This document shows positions 47,049 through 55,451 of a stretch of 64,000 nt of DNA, piece after piece. How positions within the stretch are numbered: position 1 is the first letter of the stretch; each line of letters starts with the position of its first letter. Source of the DNA: Streptomyces umbrinus (GTDB lineage Bacteria > Actinomycetota > Actinomycetes > Streptomycetales > Streptomycetaceae); the NCBI RefSeq assembly GCF_030817415.1, contig NZ_JAUSZI010000002.1, positions 8,742,001-8,806,000 on the forward strand. Direction: 5' to 3'. The translations under genes were made by a program, and so were the position numbers. The notes below the pieces were generated by a model, which searched no databases, had not been told where the DNA came from, and saw only the letters and a list, made by a program, of their open reading frames with translations.

Positions 47049-49340
47049 TCAGGCCACCGCGCTCAGTGTGTCCGCGAGCCGTCGGCGGGCCGACCGGGCC
47101 GCGGGCAGGGCGGCGAGCGCGGCGGCACCGAGCACCGCGGCCGCGCCCAGGAGCAGCAGCAGCCCGGGGGAGGGCCCCAGTGCGATCCCGGCGCCGATAC
47201 CGCTCGACCTGCCCTGTGCGTCGATCAGCCAGTGGGCGAGCGGTACCCCCAGCGCCGCGGCGACGAGGACCGCGGCCAGTGCCGTACACCCCGTGGCCGT
47301 CACCGTGACGGCGGTGATCTGCCGCGGGGTCAGCCCGATCGCCTTGAGCGCCAGCAGGTCCCGCTCGCCCTCGCGCACCGTGCCGCCGATCGCCGTGAGC
47401 AGCTCGATGAGGCCGATCAGGGCCAGCACGGCGATCAGTCCCACGACGACTCCGCGCAGGGGTGAGAGCCCGTCGGCCGGGTTCGGCACGGCGTGCACGC
47501 TGATGTCTCCGTGCGCGGCCTCGGTCAGGTCCGCGGCCACCCGCTGCGGGTCGGCGCCGGGGCGAAGCTGGAGCTGGTAGAGGGCCGGTCCGAGCTCCGG
47601 GTCGTTCTCCCGGAGGGTGTCGAGCGAGGTGGAGATGACCCGGCCGCCGTTCTCCGGCTCGATGCTGCGCCCGACGATGTGCAGGATCTGCGGCTGCGCG
47701 CCCACCGTCATCCGCACCCAGTCCCCGACGCGCACGTCCAGCAGATCGAGCAGCCCCTGACCGGCCACGGCCTCGTCCAGGCCGTGCGCGGGGCGCCCCT
47801 CCGCCAGCGAGAACGGGTACGGATCCTCGTGCGTGCCGAGTCCGCGCAGGGCGATCGTGCCCGTCTGGCCGGGGACCAGGGCGGCCACCTCGACGCCCGG
47901 GTGGACGGCGTCGACCTGCGGGTTCCGGGCGAGCAGGGCGCGTACGTCCGGATCGGTCAGGGTCTCGTCGGCCCGTACGGTGAGCGCGGCCGCGAGGCCG
48001 ATCTGGTCGGGCCTGGTCTGGAAGCGGTCGATGGTGGTCCAGGCGCTCATCGCCACGACGATCAGCAGCAGCGGCAGCGCCAGCCGGGCGAGTGTGGCCA
48101 GCGAGCGGGGGCGGCGCGAGAACGCCTTGTGCCAGCCCAGGACCAGCGCGGACGGCAGCCGCAGCCCGAGCGCCCCGCGCGCCAGGCCCGACAGCCGGCC
48201 GCCGAGCGGTGCCGCGGCCCGCAGCCCCGGCACCGGAGGCACCTGTCCGGCACGCCAGGCGGCGAGCCCGGTCGTCGCGGCGATGAACAGCACCGCGGCG
48301 ACGGGCACGGCGAGCAGCGCCGCCGTGTGCCCCGGCAGCCCCTGCCACACGCCGACCGCGTCGCCGAGACGGCCCGGGACCCGGCTGCCCAGGGCCTGGA
48401 TGCTGACGGTGGCGAGCACGGCGCCGAGGAGCGCGAACGCCACATGCTGGAGCAGGAAGATCCGCACCACCTGGCCGGGGGTGAAGCCGATTGCCTTCAG
48501 GACCGAGATGTCCCGCAGATGGCCCCGGATACGCGTGCCGATCGCACCGTGCACGGCGAGCGCGGCGGCGACAAGGGCGCCAAGACCGAACAGGCCAAGA
48601 ACTTGGCCCAGCAGCCGGTTGCCGCCCTGGGCCTCCGACCGCGCCTGCTGCCAGTGCGAGACATCGGTGACCGCTCCGGCGCCGAGCAGGGTGACGGCAC
48701 GCTGGACGGCGTAGTCCGTGTCGCCGGGATCGGTCAGGCGCAGGCCGGTCACCTGGCCGCCGCGCCCGTCGGTGTCCCGCACGGCGGAGGGGAGGGCCCA
48801 CACGAGGCCCGACCGCTCGCCGGGGCTGTAGCGGGGCTCGGCGCTGTCGGCGACGCCCAGGACGGTCAGGGTCCGGGCGGTGCCGGGCACGGTGAGGGTG
48901 TCCCCGGGCTCGGCCCACAGCGCCCGGGCCAGGCTGCTCTCCAGCACCACACCGTCCGGCGCGGCGGGGTCGAGCCAGCGGCCGGAGGTGAGCAGCGGAC
49001 GGCCGGTCGCGGGCCGGCCGACGATGCCGCGCAACTCGACGGAGGCACGGGTGCCGCGCGACTCGACGGTGGCCGCGGCCGTGGGGTACGGGCCCGCGAC
49101 GGACGTGACTCCGTCCACCTCGGCGAGTTCGCGCGCGTCGGCCGACGGGCCGGTGTGGATCCACACGTGCGCGCCCTGCGACTGGGTGAAGACCCGCTGC
49201 CAGGGGTTGGTGGCGTACCCGAAGAGTGCCGTGGCCAGCAGTAGCGAGGCGACGATCCCGGTGGTGGCGAGCACGATGAACAGCGCCTCGCCGCGATGCG
49301 TGCGCAGATCGGCGTGCGCCCAGCGCAGGGTGGCCCGCAC
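47049..49340 (-). CDS. ABC exporter permease, FtsX/MacB type, duplicated
   Basis: The 763-residue protein has one N-terminal helix, a large extracellular loop (MacB-like core), then an FtsX domain with three helices (near 235-400), another long extracellular segment, and a second FtsX domain at the C terminus (near 630-760). The pattern VSVLKAIGFTPGQVVRIFLLQH and its repeat LLALKAIGLTPRQITAVTV mark the two halves. It works with the ATPase encoded upstream to export lipid, peptide or drug-like molecules, or as a mechanotransmission complex. GTG 49340 is the start. It is 131 nt after the ATPase gene, which is longer than expected for tight coupling. Confidence 0.88.
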   Translation of the reverse strand: MRATLRWAHADLRTHRGEALFIVLATTGIVASLLLATALFGYATNPWQRVFTQSQGAHVWIHTGPSADARELAEVDGVTSVAGPYPTAAATVESRGTRASVELRGIVGRPATGRPLLTSGRWLDPAAPDGVVLESSLARALWAEPGDTLTVPGTARTLTVLGVADSAEPRYSPGERSGLVWALPSAVRDTDGRGGQVTGLRLTDPGDTDYAVQRAVTLLGAGAVTDVSHWQQARSEAQGGNRLLGQVLGLFGLGALVAAALAVHGAIGTRIRGHLRDISVLKAIGFTPGQVVRIFLLQHVAFALLGAVLATVSIQALGSRVPGRLGDAVGVWQGLPGHTAALLAVPVAAVLFIAATTGLAAWRAGQVPPVPGLRAAAPLGGRLSGLARGALGLRLPSALVLGWHKAFSRRPRSLATLARLALPLLLIVVAMSAWTTIDRFQTRPDQIGLAAALTVRADETLTDPDVRALLARNPQVDAVHPGVEVAALVPGQTGTIALRGLGTHEDPYPFSLAEGRPAHGLDEAVAGQGLLDLLDVRVGDWVRMTVGAQPQILHIVGRSIEPENGGRVISTSLDTLRENDPELGPALYQLQLRPGADPQRVAADLTEAAHGDISVHAVPNPADGLSPLRGVVVGLIAVLALIGLIELLTAIGGTVREGERDLLALKAIGLTPRQITAVTVTATGCTALAAVLVAAALGVPLAHWLIDAQGRSSGIGAGIALGPSPGLLLLLGAAAVLGAAALAALPAARSARRRLADTLSAVA

Positions 49341-49471
49341 GGCGGCTCAGCCCCTCGGCTCGCGCACGAAGGGCCGGCTCAGCGGCCCGCGCGCGAGGGG
49401 CTGGCTCCGCGGCCCGTGCACGGCGGAGAGGTTCTGGCAGACGGTCTTCGACAGAGATTCGCGCACGCCGC

Positions 49472-50245
49472 TCAGTCCCTCAGTTCCAGCACGCCGGATA
49501 TCCCCGTGCCGCGGCGCGCGGGCGCGGTGTCCAGCTCCGCGTCGTCGGCGACACGGCCGTCGAAGAAGCTGATCACCCGGTCCGCGGCGCTCGCGAGCCG
49601 CGCGTCATGGGTGACCAGCACGATGGTCTGGCCGCGCTGGTGGAAGCGGGACAGCAGCCGGGTCACCTCGCGGGTGCCCTTGCTGTCGAGGCTGCCCGCG
49701 GGCTCGTCGGCCAGCAGCAGGGGCGGGTGGTTGACCAGGGCGCGGGCCAGCGCGACCCGCTGCTGCTCGCCGCCGGACAGCTCGCCCGGCATGCTGCGCT
49801 CCTTGCCCTCCAGGCCCAGCTCGGCGAGGAGCCGCTCACGCTCGGCGCGCGCCTGCCTGGGGGAGAGGCCGGCGAGCAGGGCGGGCAGCTCGACGTTGTC
49901 GGCGACCGACAGGTTCGAGACCAGGTTGAAGAACTGGAAGACGATGCCGATGCGACGCCGGCGCTCGACCGCCCAGCGGGCCTCGCTGTACGCGTCCGTG
50001 CACGCGCCGTCCAGCCAGATGCTGCCGGAGTCCGGTCGCTGGAGCCCGCCGAGCAGATGCAGCAGCGTCGACTTCCCGGCGCCCGAGGGACCCGTGACGG
50101 CGACGAACTCACCCTGCCGTACGGCGAGGTCCACGCCCCGCACGGCATGCGCGGGGGCGCCCTCGCCGTAGTGGGTCTTGACCAGGCCCTCGGCACGCAG
50201 CAGGGGGGTGCCCTCGGCGCGCGGCGAAGGAGCGGTGCGGCTCAC
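49472..50245 (-). CDS. ABC exporter ATP-binding protein (MacB/LolD type)
   Basis: The 257-residue ATPase has Walker A GPSGAGKSTLLHLLGG, Q loop IVFQFFNLVSNLSVADNV, signature LSGGEQQRVALARALV, Walker B LLLADEPAGSLDSKG and the H loop LVTHDARLAS. The HLLGGLQRPDSG and LFQF-type features are those of the LolD/MacB group that pairs with FtsX-like permeases. The ATG overlaps the stop of the padR gene, so the operon order is padR, ATPase, permease. Confidence 0.93.
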   Translation of the reverse strand: MSRTAPSPRAEGTPLLRAEGLVKTHYGEGAPAHAVRGVDLAVRQGEFVAVTGPSGAGKSTLLHLLGGLQRPDSGSIWLDGACTDAYSEARWAVERRRRIGIVFQFFNLVSNLSVADNVELPALLAGLSPRQARAERERLLAELGLEGKERSMPGELSGGEQQRVALARALVNHPPLLLADEPAGSLDSKGTREVTRLLSRFHQRGQTIVLVTHDARLASAADRVISFFDGRVADDAELDTAPARRGTGISGVLELRD

Positions 50246-50757
50246 TCCAGCTCCTCCAATTCCTCCTGGCAGCGTTCCAGCCAGTCGAGGTCGGCCTGCA
50301 GATGCAGCATGGCGCCCTCTATGAGCAGCTGGGAGATGCGGTTGTCCCGGCTCTCGGTGGCGGCGAGTTTCGACAGGCTGCGCATGGTGTTCAGGTACTC
50401 GCGCCGCTGTTTGTTGATCAGGGTGATCTGGTCGGCGAGTCCGGTCTGCGGCGCGAGCGCGAGCTTCATGAAGAACTCGTCCCGCACGCGCGGCTCGTCC
50501 GCCGTCTCCTCGTACCAGGCGCGCAGCGCCTCACGCCCGGCTTCGGTGAGGTGGTAGATCTTCTTGTTGGGCCGGCTCGACTGCTCGACTTCCTCGCCCT
50601 CGATCAGTCCCGACTTCTCGAGGCGGCCGAGCGTCACATAGATCTGGCCGACGTTCGGCTGAGGGTACGCGGAGCCCAGCAGTTGCTCAAGGTCCTGCTT
50701 GAGCTCGTATCCGTGGGCCGGGCCGCGCGCCAGCAGGGCCAGGAGGGGCAGCCGCAC
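50242..50757 (-). CDS. PadR-family transcriptional regulator
   Basis: The 171-residue protein has the PadR winged helix (LALLARGPAHGYELKQDLEQLLGSAYPQPNVGQIYVTLGRLEKSGLIEGEEVEQSSRPNKKIYHLTEAGREAL) and a C-terminal dimerisation helix region of the longer subgroup. PadR repressors often control a neighbouring ABC exporter and release DNA on binding the exported compound. The GTG start follows GGAGGAG. An ATACCT-AAC-AGGTAT inverted repeat 93 nt upstream, in the divergent promoter shared with a binding protein gene, is a candidate operator. Confidence 0.92.
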   Translation of the reverse strand: MRLPLLALLARGPAHGYELKQDLEQLLGSAYPQPNVGQIYVTLGRLEKSGLIEGEEVEQSSRPNKKIYHLTEAGREALRAWYEETADEPRVRDEFFMKLALAPQTGLADQITLINKQRREYLNTMRSLSKLAATESRDNRISQLLIEGAMLHLQADLDWLERCQEELEELE

Positions 50758-50849
50758 CAGTGCTCTCCTCCGCCTTTTCTCTCGGTTCGCCTTCGGGGCG
50801 CTCCAGCCGGTGTTGAGGGGCCGATGTGCCGCAGGCCCTAGTATCGCCC

Positions 50850-50864
50850 ATACCTAACAGGTAT
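50850..50864. promoter_or_regulatory. Inverted repeat in the padR/binding protein divergent promoter
   Basis: ATACCT and AGGTAT are separated by AAC. It lies 93 nt before padR and 59 nt before the binding protein gene. The same TACCTAACA word recurs at 52229-52245 on the opposite strand. Confidence 0.6.
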
Positions 50865-50922
50865 ACATGGCCTCTGACTCCGGGCGAAGGTGCCCGGCAG
50901 CCGGAGTACCAAGGAGGAACCT

Positions 50923-52197
50923 ATGCGGTGGATACATGCCGCGGGTAGGGGACTCCTGGTCGCGGCGGTGGTTCTGACCGGTTACGTCGCCTCGGGCGCG
51001 CAGGCCGACGGAGCGCGCGGCGGTGGCCGGGGTCCGCTCACGCTGGCCACCGCAGGCGATCTCACCAGCTATCTGGGACCGCTGCTGGACGGCTGGAACC
51101 GTACCCACCCCGGCGAGAAGGTCACCCTCGTCGAACTGCCGGACTCCGCCGACGAGACCCATGCGCAGATGACCACCGACCTGCGCGGCGACGACCCGAG
51201 CCGCTTCGACATCCTCAACATCGACGTCGCCTGGACCTCGGAGTTCGCCGCCGCCGGCTGGATCTCCCCGCTGTCCCGGGACCGCTTCCCGCTCGACGGC
51301 TTCCTGCCGCAGGTCGAGGACACGGCGACGTACGACGGACGGCTGTACGCGGTCCCGTACGTCACCAACGCGGGGCTGCTCCTCTACCGCAAGGACATCC
51401 TCGACAAGGAGGGCGTCGAGCCCCCGCGCACCTGGGCCGAGCTGGAGAAACAGGCGAAGGCCATCGCGCCGAAGTACGGACTCGACGGCTACGCGGGCCA
51501 GTTCCTGCCCTACGAGGGGCTCACGGTGAACGCCGCCGAGGCGGTCTACTCGGCGGGCGGCACGATCCTCGGCGACGAGGGCGAGCGCGTCACCGTGGAC
51601 TCGGCGGCGGCCCGCGAGGGCATCGGCTTCCTCGCCCGCGGCGTCCGTGACGGCTGGATCCCGAAGAAGGCGCTGACCTACAAGGAGGAGGAGTCCAAGC
51701 AGGCCTTCCAGGACGGCCGCCTCCTCTTCCTGCGCAACTGGCCGTACGCCTATGTCGGCGCCTCCGCCAAGGGCTCGGCGGTCGCCGGGAAGATCGGCGC
51801 GGTGCCGCTGCCCGGGCCCGACGGGCCGGGCGCGAGTGTGCTCGGCGGCTCCAACCTCGCGGTCAGCGCGCATGCCCGCCACCCGGACTCCGCCGCGCGC
51901 CTCATCGCCTACCTGACGAGTGAGCGCGTACAGCGGCAGGTCCTCACCAAGGGCGCGCTGCCGCCCGTGCGGGCCGCCCTCTACCGGGACCCGGAACTGA
52001 TCCGGCGGTTCCCGTATCTGCCGACGCTCCGCACGAGCGTCGAGGCGGCCGCGCCGCGTCCCAAGAGTCCGCGCTACGACCAGGTCAGCCTGGCCGTGCA
52101 GGCCGTGGTGCACGACGCGATGACGGGGCGCCAGACGCCCGAGGCCGCGGTGCGACGTCTCGCGCGCGAGCTGGCGGACATCTCCCGCCGGGGCTGA
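50923..52197 (+). CDS. Extracellular solute-binding protein (trehalose/maltose-type, no lipobox)
   Basis: The 424-residue protein has an N-terminal export signal (about residues 1-28, GRGLLVAAVVLTGYVASGAQA) without the cysteine expected of a lipoprotein, which is unusual for a Gram-positive binding protein. The mature fold is family 1 (GPLTLATAGDLTSYLGPLLDGWNRTHPGEKVTLVELPDSADETHAQMTTDL; LNIDVAWTSEFAAAGWISPLS; YDGRLYAVPYVTNAGLLLYRKDIL), close to trehalose/maltose-binding proteins. No transporter subunits adjoin it directly, though sugar permeases lie 3 kb downstream. AAGGAGG precedes ATG 50923. Confidence 0.87.
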   Translation: MRWIHAAGRGLLVAAVVLTGYVASGAQADGARGGGRGPLTLATAGDLTSYLGPLLDGWNRTHPGEKVTLVELPDSADETHAQMTTDLRGDDPSRFDILNIDVAWTSEFAAAGWISPLSRDRFPLDGFLPQVEDTATYDGRLYAVPYVTNAGLLLYRKDILDKEGVEPPRTWAELEKQAKAIAPKYGLDGYAGQFLPYEGLTVNAAEAVYSAGGTILGDEGERVTVDSAAAREGIGFLARGVRDGWIPKKALTYKEEESKQAFQDGRLLFLRNWPYAYVGASAKGSAVAGKIGAVPLPGPDGPGASVLGGSNLAVSAHARHPDSAARLIAYLTSERVQRQVLTKGALPPVRAALYRDPELIRRFPYLPTLRTSVEAAAPRPKSPRYDQVSLAVQAVVHDAMTGRQTPEAAVRRLARELADISRRG

Positions 52198-52228
52198 GCC
52201 CTCTTTCCGGCACACTCGACGGATCCTA

Positions 52229-52245
52229 GTTACGTGTTAGGTAAC
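52229..52245. promoter_or_regulatory. Second TACCTAACA-type inverted repeat, before the glucosidase gene
   Basis: GTTAC and GTAAC flank GTGTTAG. On the minus strand it reads TTACCTAACACGTAA, which matches the site at 50850 in ten consecutive central bases apart from one. It lies between the binding protein stop and the glucosidase promoter. Confidence 0.5.
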
Positions 52246-52326
52246 GCGCGCGTCTCGTCTTCGGTCTCATTGGATAGAAATATCCTGTTATCAAACCCCA
52301 GTTTCTGAGGACTCTCCGCCTACTCG

Positions 52327-52357
52327 TTGACACCTGCGCGACACAGCTACTTAACAT
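52327..52357 (+). promoter_or_regulatory. Probable promoter of the glucosidase operon
   Basis: A consensus TTGACA (52327-52332) is followed by TAACAT (52352-52357) with a 19-nt spacer. A TACTTA at 52348 with 15 nt is another reading of the -10. It stands 40-80 nt before the likely start codon. Confidence 0.45.
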
Positions 52358-52395
52358 GCATGCATAACCGGAGGCACGCACAGACAGGTCAACGG

Positions 52396-54033
52396 GTGAC
52401 GATCGACATGCACCGCTGGTGGCGCGACGCAGTGATCTACCAGGTCTACGTCCGGAGCTTCCTGGACAGCACCGGGGACGGCATCGGCGATCTCGCCGGA
52501 GTCAGGGCCGGACTGCCGTATCTGAAGAAGCTGGGCGTCGACGGCGTCTGGCTGAGCCCCTTCTACCCCTCGCCGCAGCACGACCACGGCTACGACGTGG
52601 CCGACTACTGCGACGTCGACCCGGTCTTCGGCGACCTCGGCGAGTTCGACCTGCTGATGACGGACGCCCGGCGGCTCGGCATCAAGGTGCTCCTGGACAT
52701 CGTCCCGAATCACTGCTCGGAGGAGCACCCGTGGTTCCGGGAGGCGCTGGCCGCGGCACCGGGCAGCGAGGCCCGCGCCCGCTTCCACTTCGCCGACGGC
52801 CGGGGCCCGGACGGGTCCGAACCGCCCAACAACTGGCACTCCATGTTCGGCGGCCCCGCCTGGAGCCGGGTCACCGAGCAGGACGGCACCCCCGGCCAGT
52901 GGTACCTGCACATGTTCACGACCGAGCAGCCCGACCTGAACTGGCGCAACCCCGAGGTCGGCGCCCACTTCGACCACGCCCTGCGCTTCTGGCTCGACCG
53001 GGGCGTCGACGGCTTCCGCATCGACGTCGCCGCCGGCCTCTACAAGCACCCCGACCTGCCCGACTCGCCCGACCCCGAGGCCGACGCCCGCACCCGCGAC
53101 TCGGTCAACCCGCTCGCCTGGAACCAGCCCGAGGTGCACGACGTCTGGCGGCACTGGCGGTCGGTGTGCGAGGAGTACACCGCCCGCGACGGCCAGGAGC
53201 GGCTGCTCGTCGGCGAGGTCTCCGTGCCGACCGCCCGCGAACACGCCCTGTACGTACGCCACGACGAGCTGCACCAGGCCTTCTTCTTCGACCTGCTCAG
53301 CGCGCCCTGGAACGCGGACGCCTTCCGCAAGGTCATCTCCCACGCCATGCAGGACATCGCGGGCACCGGCTCGACGGTCACCTGGGTCCTCAACAACCAC
53401 GACCAGGTCCGCACGGTCACCCGCTACGGCGAACTGGGCACAGAGGGCAGCGGTCTGGGCGCCGCCCGCGCCCGCGCCGCCGCGCTGCTGATGCTGGCGC
53501 TGCCCGGAGCCGCGTACATTTACCAGGGCGAGGAGCTCGGGCTGCCCGAGGTCGTCGATCTGCCCGACGACGTGCTCACCGACCCGATCTTCCGCCGCAC
53601 CGGCAGCCGCGCCCGGATCCGCGACGGCTGCCGGGTGCCGCTGCCGTGGTCGGGGCACGCCTCGCCGTTCGGCTTCACCTCGGGCGCCGAGAGCGCCAAG
53701 CCGTGGCTGCCGCAGCCCGCCTACTTCGCCGAGTACGCCACCGACCGCGCCCTCGCCGACACCCACTCCTTCTGGCACCTCTACCGCGACGGACTCCAAC
53801 TGCGGGCAGGACTGCCCCAGTTGGGCGAGGGCGCGCTGCGCTGGCTGGACACCCAGCCCGGCGTCCTCGCCTTCGTCCGGGGCGACGGCCTGGTGTGCGC
53901 CGTCAACTTCGGTACGGCGCCGACGCCCGCGCCGGTCTCCGGCACCCCCCTGTTGTCCAGCGGCCCCTGCGCGCCCGGCGTCCTGCCCGGCTCGACGGCC
54001 GCCTGGTGGATCAGCGACTGCACCAACCCCTGA
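52396..54033 (+). CDS. aglA: GH13 alpha-glucosidase
   Basis: The 545-residue cytoplasmic enzyme hydrolyses alpha-glucosides such as maltose or related oligosaccharides. The four conserved GH13 regions are present: DIVPNHCSEEHPWF, GFRIDVAAGLYKH (nucleophile aspartate), LLVGEVSV (acid glutamate), and VLNNHDQVR (transition-state aspartate). The start RWWRDAVIYQVYVRSFLDSTGDGIGDLAGV is typical of oligo-1,6/alpha-glucosidases. GTG 52396 and ATG 52408 are both possible starts; neither has a clear ribosome site. No signal peptide, so its substrate must be imported by the following transporter genes. Confidence 0.92.
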   Translation: MTIDMHRWWRDAVIYQVYVRSFLDSTGDGIGDLAGVRAGLPYLKKLGVDGVWLSPFYPSPQHDHGYDVADYCDVDPVFGDLGEFDLLMTDARRLGIKVLLDIVPNHCSEEHPWFREALAAAPGSEARARFHFADGRGPDGSEPPNNWHSMFGGPAWSRVTEQDGTPGQWYLHMFTTEQPDLNWRNPEVGAHFDHALRFWLDRGVDGFRIDVAAGLYKHPDLPDSPDPEADARTRDSVNPLAWNQPEVHDVWRHWRSVCEEYTARDGQERLLVGEVSVPTAREHALYVRHDELHQAFFFDLLSAPWNADAFRKVISHAMQDIAGTGSTVTWVLNNHDQVRTVTRYGELGTEGSGLGAARARAAALLMLALPGAAYIYQGEELGLPEVVDLPDDVLTDPIFRRTGSRARIRDGCRVPLPWSGHASPFGFTSGAESAKPWLPQPAYFAEYATDRALADTHSFWHLYRDGLQLRAGLPQLGEGALRWLDTQPGVLAFVRGDGLVCAVNFGTAPTPAPVSGTPLLSSGPCAPGVLPGSTAAWWISDCTNP

Positions 54034-54120
54034 GCCACCAACCCCTGAGCCACCGACTCCCGCACCACCCAGATCTGCTGACTGCCCGTCAATTTCCCTG
54101 CCCTCGAAGGAACATCAACG

Positions 54121-55446
54121 ATGATGCGACGACGTACGACCCTGCTCACGAGCTGCATAGCCCTCGCGCTCTCCCTCGGCGCCACCGCCTGCGGAGGCGG
54201 CGATGTCTCCGCGGGCGGTGGCGACAAGCCGCTCAGCGGCCAGACGATCAACGTGGCCGGTGTCTGGTCCGGCAGCGAGCAGAAGAACTTCCAGAAGGTC
54301 CTGGACGCGTTCACCGAGAAGACCGGCGCCAAGACCCAGTTCACCTCCACCGGTGACAACGTCTCGACGGTCGTCGGCAGCAAGATCGAGGGCGGCAACG
54401 CCCCCGACGTGGTGATGGTCCCGCAGGTCGGCGTGCTCCAGCAGTTCGCGAAGGAGGGCTGGCTCAAGCCGCTCTCCAAGACCGCCCAGCAGTCCGTCGA
54501 CGGCAACTACGCGAGCGTGTGGAAGAACTACGGCAGCGTCGACGGCACGCTGTACGGCCTGTACTTCAAGGCCGCCCACAAGTCGACCGTCTGGTACAGC
54601 CCCGACGCCCTCGACGAGGCGGGCGTCAAGACGCCGACGACGTACGACGCAATGCTGAAGGCCGGGCAGACCGTCTCGGAGTCGGGCCTCGCCGCCTTCT
54701 CCGTCGCCGGACAGGACGGCTGGACCCTCACCGACTGGTTCGAGAACGTCTACCTCTCGCAGGCCGGCCCCGAGAAGTACGACGCCCTGGCCGCCCACAA
54801 GATCAAGTGGACCGACCCGACCGTGGTCGAGGCCCTCGCCACCCTCGGCAAGCTCTTCAAGGACAAGGAGCTGATAGCCGGCGGCCAGAAGGGCGCGCTC
54901 AACACCGACTTCCCCGGCTCCGTCGAGAAGGTCTTCGGGCCCGAGCCCACGGCGGGCATGGTCTACGAGGGCGACTTCGTGGCCGGTGTCGCCAAGGACC
55001 AGTTCGGCAGGAAGATCGGCGAGGACGCGGACTTCTTCCCCTTCCCCGCGGTCGGCGACGGCCAGGCACCCGTGGTCAGCGGCGGCGACGCGGCCGTCGT
55101 CCTCAAGGACGGCAAGAGCCAGAAGGCCGCCATGGAGTTCCTGGAGTACCTCGCGACCCCCGAGGCCTCCGCGGTCTGGGCCGAGGTCGGCGGCTTCCTC
55201 TCCCCGAACAAGAAGCTCGACCTCGCCTCCTACGGCGACGACATCACCCGCGAGACCGCCAAGTCCCTGGTGGACGCCGGAGATTCGGTCCGCTTCGACA
55301 TGTCGGACCAGGCCCCGGCCGCGTTCGGCGGCACCAAGGGCGCCGGCGAGTGGAAGCTCCTCCAGGACTTCCTGCGGGACCCGTCCGACCCGAAGAAGAC
55401 CGCTGCCGCGCTGGAGCAGGCGGCGGCCAAGGCGTACAAGGGCTGA
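54121..55446 (+). CDS. Alpha-glucoside-type ABC transporter, substrate-binding lipoprotein
   Basis: The 441-residue lipoprotein has the lipobox ATAC (cysteine 24) and a family 1 binding fold that resembles AglE of alpha-glucoside importers (QTINVAGVWSGSEQKNFQKVLDAFTEKTGAKTQF; NAPDVVMVPQVGVLQQFAKEGWLKPLS; GLYFKAAHKSTVWYSPDALDEAGVKTP). Ligand is inferred to be an alpha-glucoside because of the adjoining GH13 gene. It starts the transporter cassette and ends 5 nt before the first permease gene. No ATPase gene is present; Streptomyces CUT1 systems commonly share the ATPase MsiK encoded elsewhere. Confidence 0.93.
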   Translation: MMRRRTTLLTSCIALALSLGATACGGGDVSAGGGDKPLSGQTINVAGVWSGSEQKNFQKVLDAFTEKTGAKTQFTSTGDNVSTVVGSKIEGGNAPDVVMVPQVGVLQQFAKEGWLKPLSKTAQQSVDGNYASVWKNYGSVDGTLYGLYFKAAHKSTVWYSPDALDEAGVKTPTTYDAMLKAGQTVSESGLAAFSVAGQDGWTLTDWFENVYLSQAGPEKYDALAAHKIKWTDPTVVEALATLGKLFKDKELIAGGQKGALNTDFPGSVEKVFGPEPTAGMVYEGDFVAGVAKDQFGRKIGEDADFFPFPAVGDGQAPVVSGGDAAVVLKDGKSQKAAMEFLEYLATPEASAVWAEVGGFLSPNKKLDLASYGDDITRETAKSLVDAGDSVRFDMSDQAPAAFGGTKGAGEWKLLQDFLRDPSDPKKTAAALEQAAAKAYKG

Positions 55447-55451
55447 TCGCC

